Assembly (NCBI GenBank): GCA_003141415.1
Contig: PLLX01000048.1
Location: forward strand, 1 to 55,080
DNA from: Bacteroidales bacterium
GTDB taxonomy: Bacteria > Bacteroidota > Bacteroidia > Bacteroidales > VadinHA17
Reading direction: 5' to 3'
Length of the DNA stretch: 55,080 nt
The first letter of the stretch is position 1; every line of letters begins with the position of its first letter. The translations under genes and the position numbers were made by a program. This document shows positions 48,633 through 55,080 of the stretch, in pieces. A model generated the notes under the pieces. That model saw nothing but the letters and a program-made list of their open reading frames with translations. It ran no database searches and was not told where the DNA came from.

Positions 48633-49544
48633 ATGAAAACATTTGATGAAATTATTCCCTCATTCCTTTCCAATATAAAAATAAAGGTAAAAGAAAGGAC
48701 ATATAAATCTTATCTTGGAAAAATTAATATCTTTAGTCGGTGGTTAGCTTTGTACGGATTTAGCGACACCCCCTTGGCTAAAATTGATGAACAGATAATT
48801 GAGCAGTTCTCCATCTATCTTGCTGATGAGAAGAAATTAGATCGCCCAACATGTCATAAATATTGCAACAATATAAGACAGGTGTTCCAATACGCAATGA
48901 CAAGAGGTGAGATAATAAAACTTCCATTTGATCTCTTTGTGTTGCCACAAAAAAAGGCAGACATGGGCGCACAAGTCATTGAGAAAGAACACATGCGTAC
49001 CCTGTTAACAGAAATTAAAAAGAAAGATAAGCAACTCTATGTGGCCTGTCTGATGGAATATTATTGTTTTACCAGGCCGGGGAGAGAACTACGACTCCTG
49101 AAAGTAAAAGACATTGATACTATCAATTGGACAATAAAAGTAGATGCCGACCACGCTAAGAACGGACACAAAAGAATAGTTACTGTCCCAAATGAGCTTA
49201 TAACTGTTCTTAAAGAATATGGCATAGAAAAGGCAGATAAAGACTTATTTATCTTTGGGAAGCATAAAAATACAGACACCGTTCCTTGCAGCATTAACGT
49301 GCTCCGTTATCGGTTTAATAAGTATAGGGATAAATTTGGAATGCCTAAAGAGTATAAGTTCTACAGTTTTAAAGCGACAGGAGCTACTTCTTTACATAAT
49401 ACCAACATGGTCTCCTTACGGTCTATTATGACACAATTGGGGCATCTTAATTTATCATCTACTCAGTATTATATACAAAAACACGCAGGAATTATTGACA
49501 CAGTAATAAGAGATAATTTCCCCAACCCTATGCGTATAAACTAA
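48633..49544 (+). CDS. Tyrosine recombinase/integrase, variant active site
   Basis: 303 residues with an N-terminal SAM-like core-binding region (residues 1-110) and a C-terminal catalytic domain. Box I arginine fits R151 in FTRPGRELRLLKVKDID, the beta-strand lysine K176 in HAKNGHKR, box III histidine H271 in LGHLNLSSTQ, and the nucleophile Y280. The usual HxxR of box II is replaced by YSFK (Y244-K247), followed by ATGAT rather than HTxA. It starts 4 nt after the FISUMP lipoprotein gene. It could integrate the phage, resolve multimers or act as an invertase. The variant box II means catalytic competence cannot be assumed. Confidence 0.8.
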   Translation: MKTFDEIIPSFLSNIKIKVKERTYKSYLGKINIFSRWLALYGFSDTPLAKIDEQIIEQFSIYLADEKKLDRPTCHKYCNNIRQVFQYAMTRGEIIKLPFDLFVLPQKKADMGAQVIEKEHMRTLLTEIKKKDKQLYVACLMEYYCFTRPGRELRLLKVKDIDTINWTIKVDADHAKNGHKRIVTVPNELITVLKEYGIEKADKDLFIFGKHKNTDTVPCSINVLRYRFNKYRDKFGMPKEYKFYSFKATGATSLHNTNMVSLRSIMTQLGHLNLSSTQYYIQKHAGIIDTVIRDNFPNPMRIN

Positions 49545-49579
49545 AAATACTATCTTTGTGGAGGATAGTCAGATTTTAG
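49541..49579. terminator. Hairpin at convergent gene ends
   Basis: CTAAAA and TTTTAG (49541-49546, 49574-49579) flank an inner perfect stem ACTATC / GATAGT (49549-49554, 49564-49569). The hairpin spans the stop codons of the integrase (+) and the first - strand gene, as expected for a bidirectional terminator. TATCTTTG at 49551 is part of it, so that copy is not called a promoter. Confidence 0.5.
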
Positions 49580-50114
49580 GAATTGCCTTTTGCCAGAGTT
49601 TGGCTACCTGACCTTCCATAGAATTAATGGCAGTTTTATAACCCTGAACTCCTTTTTGATTATCTTTAAAATCTTCTAGTTTCAAACTTAAATCAAGTAG
49701 TTTGATGTATAATCGGTAATCGAGTTTGCCATCAGTGCTAAAATAGGCTTTATAGAGCCTCCGTAGAGTCTCTGAGACACTATCTACCCTCTTTTGGGAC
49801 ATCAGTATGGTTAGCGTCTTGTCTTCAACAAAATGCCTTATATTAGATATCGCCTCATCTTCGCCTTTGTAGAAATAAAGTTCGTCTATCGTGTATGCCC
49901 GACCAAGCCTTTTATAATAACGCTTAACGTTAGCATCATAAACACAGTAGTACGTATATAAAAAATAAATAAGATTATCTTTGATAAGTGTTGTGGTACG
50001 ACCCCTTAGTTCAAACAGCTGAAGGACTGACCAACATGGTATCGGGGTGTAGTCGGGTTTGAAATCATCTAATGCATCTGCCCAAATCATATCGTCTTGC
50101 TCGGTGTGAATCAT
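49569..50114 (-). CDS. Hypothetical protein, last gene of early operon
   Basis: 181 residues, helical throughout (LIYFLYTYYCVYDANVKRYY; TLRRLYKAYFSTDGKLDYRL; YIKLLDLSLKLEDFKDNQKG). Its 5' end overlaps the stop of the nuclease gene at 50111 by 4 nt. The all-helical form and size would fit a small DNA-binding or terminase-small-subunit-like protein, but no motif supports that, so it remains hypothetical. Confidence 0.55.
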   Translation of the reverse strand: MIHTEQDDMIWADALDDFKPDYTPIPCWSVLQLFELRGRTTTLIKDNLIYFLYTYYCVYDANVKRYYKRLGRAYTIDELYFYKGEDEAISNIRHFVEDKTLTILMSQKRVDSVSETLRRLYKAYFSTDGKLDYRLYIKLLDLSLKLEDFKDNQKGVQGYKTAINSMEGQVAKLWQKAIPKI

Positions 50115-51148
50115 TTATTCTTTTTGATAAGTTCAATAAACGTAAGTTCCTCTATATTCCCAGCCAATCCTTTAACTAAATCCACAATTCCACTTACTAA
50201 AGTAAAAGAGTTTTGACGCTTGCTATCTTCTATCTTTGCGAGGGCTACCAAATGAGGTAATTTCTGTGCATTACGACTGTCTGTCTGATCTTTTAGATTG
50301 TATGATGGTGTAGTTCTCCATTCTTTCGGACTGAAATTCATAAACTTATCAACAGGAAATTCAGGGAAATGAATGTTCCACATCTCCTTATAAGCACAAA
50401 GTTGTATTTCGGCACTTTCGTAGAAAGATTTTCTTCCACTTTTAATGTCAATTATAGCACGAATCCTTCTGACTTGTTTAGATTCCTTTGGCTGACCTTT
50501 ATTTACACCAGAAAGATATTTTTCACCAAAGAATCCCTTTTCTATTAAGTCCATCTCACAAACGATATCAATAGCCCCCGCATAGCCATCAATAGGATGC
50601 CATAGACAGATCTCTATAGCTAATGGTTTGCAGTTGGTGTCTATCATAAATTGAGCAAAAGCAAGAACATCCTTCTTTAATTCATCTGCCCACTTGATTC
50701 TGTCTGTTGGAATATTATTAGCGGTCAAATAAACCTGTAGTAATCCTTGTAGTTTATCGAGATCATAAGTACCATTAATTAACAGCGATCCGCACTGAAT
50801 GTGAAGAAACGTACCATAATGTGCCCTTTCCTCGGCTTCATCCTTGCCATTATCACCACCCTTGTCAATAAGCCATTGAATAAGATGGGGGCTAGTTGGC
50901 ATAGTATTACGAATCATGGTAGTAACTGACGTATAGAACTCCGGTTCTTCTCCATTGAATCGGTAATAGTATCTATGCCCGGCAGAGTCTAAACGATATA
51001 ATGGTTCTGGCTGACACTTCAGTTTGGTCGCATCAAAGAATATTGCAGATAATTTCTCGGAAGTTATTCCTGTTGCAATTTCCTTAATGTCAAGTTTAAG
51101 TAACTGGGTTAGTTTCTTATTTGGTCTCTTTGCTTTTACTGCTTTCAT
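50111..51148 (-). CDS. PD-(D/E)XK nuclease (RecB/Cas4-like exonuclease)
   Basis: 345 residues. The catalytic pattern of RecB-type nucleases is visible: H116 in RAHYGTFLHIQCG, D194 in YAGAIDIVCEM, D234-I-K236 in AIIDIKSGRKSF, and Q249-L-C-A-Y253. Such enzymes degrade or resect DNA during phage replication and recombination. It overlaps the genes on both sides by 4 nt, so it is part of a tight early operon. Confidence 0.8.
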   Translation of the reverse strand: MKAVKAKRPNKKLTQLLKLDIKEIATGITSEKLSAIFFDATKLKCQPEPLYRLDSAGHRYYYRFNGEEPEFYTSVTTMIRNTMPTSPHLIQWLIDKGGDNGKDEAEERAHYGTFLHIQCGSLLINGTYDLDKLQGLLQVYLTANNIPTDRIKWADELKKDVLAFAQFMIDTNCKPLAIEICLWHPIDGYAGAIDIVCEMDLIEKGFFGEKYLSGVNKGQPKESKQVRRIRAIIDIKSGRKSFYESAEIQLCAYKEMWNIHFPEFPVDKFMNFSPKEWRTTPSYNLKDQTDSRNAQKLPHLVALAKIEDSKRQNSFTLVSGIVDLVKGLAGNIEELTFIELIKKNK

Positions 51149-51408
51149 ACTCTAAACTCCTCGAAATATAAATAATTGAAATGTGAATAAACACCTATTT
51201 TATGGGTCTCGCTGCGATATTTGTCTTGTAGAAAAGTTAGTAAATCACGGAAGAACTCAAAATCGCCATAAGCTATTATCATATTAACAACATGAATAAA
51301 ATGCCCTTGTAAATATTCCTCATAAATTGACAATAGCATTTCCCTGTCTTTAATAACAAGTTTTGGCTTGTCAAATAGCATATCCGATAATCGTTTACTT
51401 TTACGCAT
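51145..51408 (-). CDS. Hypothetical small protein
   Basis: 87 residues, mainly helical (DREMLLSIYEEYLQGHFIHV; YGDFEFFRDLLTFLQDKYRS). It overlaps the nuclease start and the zinc-ribbon gene by 4 and 8 nt, which supports translation. No family is recognised. Confidence 0.55.
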   Translation of the reverse strand: MRKSKRLSDMLFDKPKLVIKDREMLLSIYEEYLQGHFIHVVNMIIAYGDFEFFRDLLTFLQDKYRSETHKIGVYSHFNYLYFEEFRV

Positions 51409-51652
51409 AGCTTACAGAACCATCTTCGTTTTTATGATACAGATAAGAAGTATCTTCTTCAATATCATTATATTCTAAAACAGTATCACATTTAGGACAT
51501 ACTAAATCATCCCATTCTTCCCATCCCCATGTATCTGTATCTGTATATCCCGTTCCACGATAAGCGCCAAAATGTTTCGTTTTAGCCTCTCCAATACTAC
51601 CTTCCCAATCACACTTAGAACAATAACATTCGTTTTTCATAATTTTACGCAT
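51401..51652 (-). CDS. Zinc-ribbon protein
   Basis: 83 residues with CYCSKCDWEG and CPKCDTVLEY as two zinc-binding knuckles and an acidic Trp-rich middle (TDTDTWGWEEWDDLV). An alternative ATG four codons in is possible. It overlaps the 52-residue gene upstream by 8 nt. Probably nucleic-acid or protein binding; role unknown. Confidence 0.6.
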   Translation of the reverse strand: MRKIMKNECYCSKCDWEGSIGEAKTKHFGAYRGTGYTDTDTWGWEEWDDLVCPKCDTVLEYNDIEEDTSYLYHKNEDGSVSYA

Positions 51653-51803
51653 TTAAATAATCTTTTAATATTTTAATTCGCCTTTCAATTTTCCATAAAT
51701 AAAAATCAATTGCAACAAAGTCTGGGTCAGGTTGCCTAATTAAGCGTTTAATGATTTTAATATACTTATCAAATTGTTTCCAAATTTTGTCTTCCTTTTT
51801 CAT
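51645..51803 (-). CDS. 52-aa hypothetical protein
   Basis: MKKEDKIWKQFDKYIKIIKR begins a 52-residue helical basic peptide that ends LKDYLNA. It fills the gap between the VRR-NUC and zinc-ribbon genes in the same direction, and its stop overlaps the next start by 8 nt, as other genes here do. It was read directly from the sequence. Confidence 0.5.
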   Translation of the reverse strand: MKKEDKIWKQFDKYIKIIKRLIRQPDPDFVAIDFYLWKIERRIKILKDYLNA

Positions 51804-51837
51804 TCAACATTCAATTCAGATAATTTCTATGACTTCC

Positions 51838-52215
51838 TCATTTCAAGTATTCGTCTATTGTTTCTTTACAATTGTCAAATCCAATTCCAAACTGGCATGA
51901 ATAACCAATTGTTCTGAGTTTATCCATACACTCTAATTGTTCGGCTATATGGGGTGTGGCGGGATCGCCATTAACCTTAAATAGTCTTGTGCCTTCAGTT
52001 TTAATCTCAACGAATATACCCAAATACTTTTTATATGGGCCAGCAATAAATAAATCCGGCCATCCCCGACCACTTTGGATTGCTTTCATCATACCTGCTT
52101 GCGCACGTGAAAGATTCAGTCCTGCTAAGTCAAAGTGAAAGATAACATTCGGGTATTGCATTCGCATATAAATTGCAATGTCCTTACAAATCTGATATTC
52201 TCTATTTTTTCTCAT
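51838..52215 (-). CDS. VRR-NUC domain nuclease
   Basis: 125 residues. The family motifs are clear: early helix with E6 (NREYQICKDI), GRGWPDLFIAG (D54), IFVEIKTEG (E70, K72) and HIAEQLECMDKL (Q93). VRR-NUC proteins are compact PD-(D/E)XK nucleases found in phages and in FAN1-type repair enzymes, often cutting structured DNA such as Holliday junctions or flaps. The 5' end overlaps the DnaA-like gene by 4 nt. Confidence 0.85.
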   Translation of the reverse strand: MRKNREYQICKDIAIYMRMQYPNVIFHFDLAGLNLSRAQAGMMKAIQSGRGWPDLFIAGPYKKYLGIFVEIKTEGTRLFKVNGDPATPHIAEQLECMDKLRTIGYSCQFGIGFDNCKETIDEYLK

Positions 52216-52547
52216 AATCCAATATTTGTTAATAGTGTCTTATAATTTCTCTTTATTTTATCTGACCCGTAAAACTCGTTTGATAATTCCTCTTTGAGTT
52301 TATTATAATGAATTGATAAGATTGGTCGTGATTTATAACCAAGAACGGATTGTATTTCGGTGAAATCAAGGTCTGTATTATCATAGAGAATAAGAATAAG
52401 GTAGCGTTTCCATTTCCATACGCTATTGCTGTTGCTTCTCCCTTTTTGAGTAGTTGTTAATTCACTAATATCGACCCCATAATAATCACATGCCCTTTTA
52501 AGAAGACAATCAACTCTTTCCTTCCTTATTCCGTTAACATTCACCAC
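52212..52547 (-). CDS. DnaA domain IV-like DNA-binding protein
   Basis: 111 residues with a helix-turn-helix region resembling the C-terminal (domain IV) of DnaA: VDCLLKRACDYYGVDISEL, then KRYLILILYDNTDLDFTEIQ and SVLGYKSRPILSIHYNKLKE. In DnaA this part binds the DnaA box. No ATPase domain is present, so it may recruit a replisome part to a phage origin or act as a repressor. The resemblance is by pattern only. It overlaps the neighbours on both sides. Confidence 0.6.
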   Translation of the reverse strand: MVNVNGIRKERVDCLLKRACDYYGVDISELTTTQKGRSNSNSVWKWKRYLILILYDNTDLDFTEIQSVLGYKSRPILSIHYNKLKEELSNEFYGSDKIKRNYKTLLTNIGL

Positions 52548-52753
52548 TATTTACAGTCATTAACGGTTAATAAACAATAAAGAGCTTTACACGCTTGCGG
52601 GGTTAAGACAGAACAATCAATCTCAATGCCTTTATTGAACACCTGAAATATCACTCCATTCGTTTTTACTCGCTTTATTTGGTAGTCGAGTCCTTCAATG
52701 GTTACTTTTACTTCACCAAAATTAGGTTTTGCGTCAAGGAGAAAGTTTTTCAT
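52547..52753 (-). CDS. Hypothetical small protein
   Basis: 68 residues, beta-rich at the N terminus (NFGEVKVTIEGLDYQIKRVK; GVIFQVFNKGIEID) and helical at the C terminus (TPQACKALYCLLTVNDCK). It shares one nucleotide with the DnaA-like gene and lies 4 nt from the next gene upstream. Not recognised. Confidence 0.5.
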   Translation of the reverse strand: MKNFLLDAKPNFGEVKVTIEGLDYQIKRVKTNGVIFQVFNKGIEIDCSVLTPQACKALYCLLTVNDCK

Positions 52754-52757
52754 AGGT

Positions 52758-53036
52758 TTATTTTTTCAAGTCCACTTCCTTATTAGTTTCCTTAAGATAG
52801 ACCCTTCCCCCTTCTGAATTATACTTATCAGGAAGCGGTTCAAAATCCTTTTGTTCAAAAAAATCAACATCGGCAGATTTAAAGGCATAGCCATACCCCT
52901 CATTATCAACGAACCACACAGTCCCCCTTGTGTCCATGTCTTTCAGGATGCCATTTACTGTCTTTCTATAACCCTTTTCTCCTGCCCTTATTGAGCCAAA
53001 TTTACCTATGTTAAGTCTTAAATCTGATACGTTCAT
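52758..53036 (-). CDS. Hypothetical small protein
   Basis: 92 residues with an N-terminal basic patch (IGKFGSIRAGEKGYRKTVNG) and a beta-strand region (TRGTVWFVDNEGYGYAFKSA). No domain is recognised. It lies in line with the other early genes. Confidence 0.5.
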   Translation of the reverse strand: MNVSDLRLNIGKFGSIRAGEKGYRKTVNGILKDMDTRGTVWFVDNEGYGYAFKSADVDFFEQKDFEPLPDKYNSEGGRVYLKETNKEVDLKK

Positions 53037-53046
53037 GTTATTAATT

Positions 53047-53358
53047 TTAAAGAAATTTCCATACTTTTTTTAGTGGCAACCATTCTATCCCTTTATCTTG
53101 TTTTTTGGAAGTCCTTACAAAAATTCCGAAGTTTGTAGCCCAGAAAACAGTTACTTCCAGTAAAAACTCCGAGACAACTTGTTGTGACATCCCCGCAATA
53201 GTCTTATAATTCAAAATACGTTTATGAAATTCATGTAGAATTGCCTTGTTCTCTTTCGTGGCGTCAACTCCAATTTCGTAAAGTATGTCTTTCATCATTA
53301 ATGAGAAATATACACGATACAAAATAGAATCAGCGATATCCTCACGAATTGCATTCAT
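53047..53358 (-). CDS. Hypothetical helical protein
   Basis: 103 residues, predominantly helical (ADSILYRVYFSLMMKDILYE; AILHEFHKRILNYKTIAGMS). Its start overlaps the OB-like gene by 17 nt. Not recognised. Confidence 0.5.
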   Translation of the reverse strand: MNAIREDIADSILYRVYFSLMMKDILYEIGVDATKENKAILHEFHKRILNYKTIAGMSQQVVSEFLLEVTVFWATNFGIFVRTSKKQDKGIEWLPLKKVWKFL

Positions 53359-53788
53359 CTATGGCATCATATAGATAGCCTGTCAATTCTTTGTGTTTGG
53401 GTTGAATCTGATCCCATGTAATTTTGTCCGCAATAAAACAATCAACCATGAACTCCATCGCTTTAATAGTAGCGCTTGCCTTTGCTTCACTTAACGATGA
53501 TACTGTGAGTGATAATTTATTTGGTTGTGGTGGCGTTTGTGCTGGAGGCAGGGGTTGTGATTGCGGTTTTATTGTGGCAACATCCAATTTTACACCATAG
53601 AGTGTGGATGTATTCCCCGCCTTGCTTGTGTAAGGAATCTCTGTTACAATAACATTATCCCCTACACGTAATCCTTTATCAGATTGCTTTTCGTCCATGT
53701 TACCACTTCGGTTATCGTCAAAAGCAACCGTGAATCCAGATGGTTTATTCTGGAAAGTTTTCTGTTCGATCTTTGCGAGTTTTGTCAT
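53342..53788 (-). CDS. OB-like, possible ssDNA-binding protein
   Basis: 148 residues. Residues 15-75 form a beta-rich region that may be an OB-fold (SGFTVAFDDNRSGNMD; RVGDNVIVTEIPYTSK; TSTLYGVKLDVATI). A Pro/Gln-rich linker (PQSQPLPPAQTPPQPNKLSL) and a helical acidic tail follow. The layout (small beta domain, flexible linker, acidic end) is that of phage single-stranded DNA-binding proteins. Association with nucleases supports this, but no binding motif proves it. Confidence 0.4.
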   Translation of the reverse strand: MTKLAKIEQKTFQNKPSGFTVAFDDNRSGNMDEKQSDKGLRVGDNVIVTEIPYTSKAGNTSTLYGVKLDVATIKPQSQPLPPAQTPPQPNKLSLTVSSLSEAKASATIKAMEFMVDCFIADKITWDQIQPKHKELTGYLYDAIDECNS

Positions 53789-53807
53789 GTCTCTTGTTTT
53801 TAATTAA

Positions 53808-54176
53808 TTAATCAATTACTTTTTTAAACACCTTTTCGTAGGGATTATATTGTTTCTGTATCCCTATCTCATAGGTTCCTGGAGGAAGAAGAATACTTTT
53901 GTGATCTGCAATGGGAAGTTCTTTTACCTCTGTCATACATTTTGGAGTAAGAATATTTTCCTTCACGTGTTGCATTCTTGCGCCATCGTTTCCGACAACA
54001 GCAAAGGTTTTTCCTTCAATCTCAAAGAGTTCTACATTCCCGGTAAGTACATGAACGTGTCCCGATACTTCTCCATAAGCAAGGGGTTTATTTTTTACTT
54101 TAACCGCATTTTGTGGTAGCGATTCAACCATTTTGATTTGTACATCGCCATGATGTGCTTTAATTAAATGTTTCAT
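53808..54176 (-). CDS. Conserved cupin-like phage/plasmid protein
   Basis: 122 residues with a pattern LAYGEVSGHVHVLTG, then VELFEIEGKTFAVVG, and ILLPPGTYEIGIQKQYNPYE. This is a small beta-rich, His-containing protein family that recurs in phages and often beside DUF6745-like genes. The function is unknown. The GHxH spacing could bind a metal. Confidence 0.6.
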   Translation of the reverse strand: MKHLIKAHHGDVQIKMVESLPQNAVKVKNKPLAYGEVSGHVHVLTGNVELFEIEGKTFAVVGNDGARMQHVKENILTPKCMTEVKELPIADHKSILLPPGTYEIGIQKQYNPYEKVFKKVID

Positions 54177-54194
54177 TTTGTTTTGTTTTTATTA

Positions 54195-55080
54195 TTAAGT
54201 TCTAAAATCAAATGAATATTCTTCTGTCTTAAAAAGGCTTAATGATGCGGCAGCTTCTTTTGCATTTATATGATGAGGTTCACAAGCAATAAGATAATCT
54301 GATCCTGTTGATGGACAAATAAATTTAACCCACGCAAAGGGGTTGTTGCCTATTTCGGGAAAAGATTCTTTTGTCTTATAAAGTTTTACTATCTCAATAT
54401 CCTCATTTGCATGTTGGATAACTTGTTTGTCTACTTCTGATGCACCAAGTAATTCCATAATCTTCCTTTCCCCAAGCACTGTATAAATTCCCCCCCGTAT
54501 TTCTTCATTTTTTTCAGATAGAAATTTTTCTTTTGTTATTTCGTCTTTCTTTTCCCAAATCCATGATGGTAAAATACGTCCATGAATAGCGTAAATAGAA
54601 TACCCGTCCTTAAAAGTTACCGCAGCTTTATTCATATTATGTAAACGGTTATTAATATCCTGATAAATTTCAACCGGGCCTGAAGAAACGAATATAATTT
54701 TTTTAAAGGCCACAAAATCATAAATTCCTGATTTTAAAAAATCTTGAATGTTTACAAAATCACTCCAATCAAATTTGAAGTAATTGAGTTGTTTAAAGTA
54801 ATCATAAAAGGCTACCCATCCAAAATCAGAAAGATTACAATAGCAAGAAAAAGATTCATAGGAAAATTTGTTAGCCCAAATGTTAGCCCGAATGTTAGCC
54901 CGAAGGTTAGCCTCAATGTTAGCCCGAAGGTTATCCACAATGTTAGCCTCAATGTTAGCCCAAATGTTATCCCAAATGTTAGCCTCAATGTTAGCCCGAA
55001 GGTTAGCCACAATGTTAGCCCCAATGTTATCCCAAATGTTAGCCCCAATGTTAGCCACAATGTTAGCCCCAATGTTAGCC
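54195..55080 (-). CDS. DUF6745-like protein with 4-residue N-terminal repeats (5' end outside window)
   Basis: At least 295 residues. The frame stays open to the right edge, so the true start lies beyond 55080; the GTG at 55058 is only one in-frame candidate. The N terminus is a run of four-residue units, mostly xANI or xANL (e.g. ANIEANIWDNIWANIEANIV), encoded by a 12-bp tandem repeat. The rest has the DUF6745 pattern: GPVEIYQDINNRLHN, AVTFKDGYSIYAIHGRILP, and ICPSTGSDYLIACEPHHINA. Proteins of this kind with similar tetrad repeats are known in other bacteria and their function is not established. It is next to the cupin-like gene. Confidence 0.65.
   Translation of the reverse strand, partial: ANIGANIVANIGANIWDNIGANIVANLRANIEANIWDNIWANIEANIVDNLRANIEANLRANIRANIWANKFSYESFSCYCNLSDFGWVAFYDYFKQLNYFKFDWSDFVNIQDFLKSGIYDFVAFKKIIFVSSGPVEIYQDINNRLHNMNKAAVTFKDGYSIYAIHGRILPSWIWEKKDEITKEKFLSEKNEEIRGGIYTVLGERKIMELLGASEVDKQVIQHANEDIEIVKLYKTKESFPEIGNNPFAWVKFICPSTGSDYLIACEPHHINAKEAAASLSLFKTEEYSFDFRT
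54868..55080. repeat. 12-bp tandem repeat, continuing past the window
   Basis: About 17 copies of a 12-nt unit close to AATGTTAGCCCC are present, varying mainly in the middle of the unit (AATGTTATCCCA, AAGGTTAGCCTC) and running off the right edge. On the - strand it encodes the tetrad repeat of the DUF6745-like protein. Because the unit is a multiple of 3, another frame on the same strand is also open over the whole array. Confidence 0.9.

Noticed and set aside
49976-50238. TATCTTTG on the + strand at 49976 and 50231, antisense to the early operon, as possible antisense promoters
   Set aside because: The same 8-mer also occurs inside clear genes at 38403, 38470, 46416 and 49250, where it simply encodes protein. 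Without a spaced upstream box the antisense copies are likely chance.
54812-55072. Second - strand reading frame through the tandem repeat (86 codons of Leu/Thr/Gly repeats)
   Set aside because: It is open only because the repeat unit is 12 nt; it has no non-repeat domain, while the other frame continues into a DUF6745-like protein.
1-55080. CRISPR array or transposase/insertion sequence
   Set aside because: No spaced direct repeats of 24-40 nt and no transposase-like protein or terminal inverted repeats were found. The only tandem array is the 12-bp coding repeat at the right edge.

Overview
The window is most of the virion, lysis and early-replication part of a tailed double-stranded DNA phage, or an integrated relative, that infects a member of the Bacteroidetes. 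The host call rests on several signs. Gaps before genes repeatedly carry the Bacteroidetes -7 promoter element TAnnTTTG, usually as TATCTTTG, and five of them have a TTTG/TTG element exactly 20 nt upstream. Many starts are A-rich (for example AAAATAAAATG) rather than Shine-Dalgarno led. Domains typical of that phylum are present: BACON-like, FISUMP, a T9SS sorting domain, and the tandem repeats with a GVCWG motif. The T9SS domain points to a T9SS-bearing lineage rather than to most gut Bacteroides. The virion genes resemble short-tailed, crAss-like or other Bacteroidetes podoviruses. That placement is an inference from family resemblance, not from a search.

Layout. From 1 to 7.1 kb (+ strand) lie the end of the large terminase, portal, small proteins, a virion transglycosylase, scaffold and major capsid protein. 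From 7.1 to 14.1 kb there is an HNH endonuclease overlapping a Mom-like DNA-modification gene, a virion protein of unknown role, a small very basic protein between terminators, three neck/connector proteins, a secreted lipoprotein, a membrane protein and a second HNH endonuclease. From 14.1 to 28.3 kb come a 1626-residue tail stabilisation/ring protein with two BACON-like repeats, then tail-fibre and beta-helix proteins. These include FISUMP and Fn3 domains, signal peptides and a free-standing T9SS sorting domain. From 28.3 to 38.2 kb are ejection-type internal proteins and a 2164-residue internal protein. Just before the large gene is a roughly 420-nt non-coding, strongly folded transcript with its own promoter and a clear H-type pseudoknot at 31277-31700.

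From 38.2 to 43.3 kb there is another structural protein, a GIY-YIG endonuclease and a second adhesin plus beta-helix pair. From 43.3 to 47.7 kb is the lysis region: several one-TM/coiled-coil proteins, a CHAP-type endolysin, a papain-like cysteine peptidase and holin-like proteins. From 47.7 to 49.5 kb is a separate accessory unit whose putative promoter is overlapped by a perfect 10-bp inverted repeat. It encodes a membrane peptide, a FISUMP lipoprotein and a variant tyrosine recombinase.

From 49.57 kb to the end all genes are on the - strand and form a tightly overlapping early operon. It holds a PD-(D/E)XK nuclease, a VRR-NUC nuclease, a DnaA-domain-IV-like protein, an OB-like protein and small unknowns. 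At the window edge is a DUF6745-like protein whose N terminus is encoded by a 12-bp tandem repeat and whose start lies outside the window. The two arms converge at about 49.55 kb on a hairpin. The features most worth following up are the structured RNA, the free T9SS sorting domain next to signal-peptide-bearing beta-helix proteins, and the paired N-terminal repeats shared by two proteins likely to be ejected from the virion.
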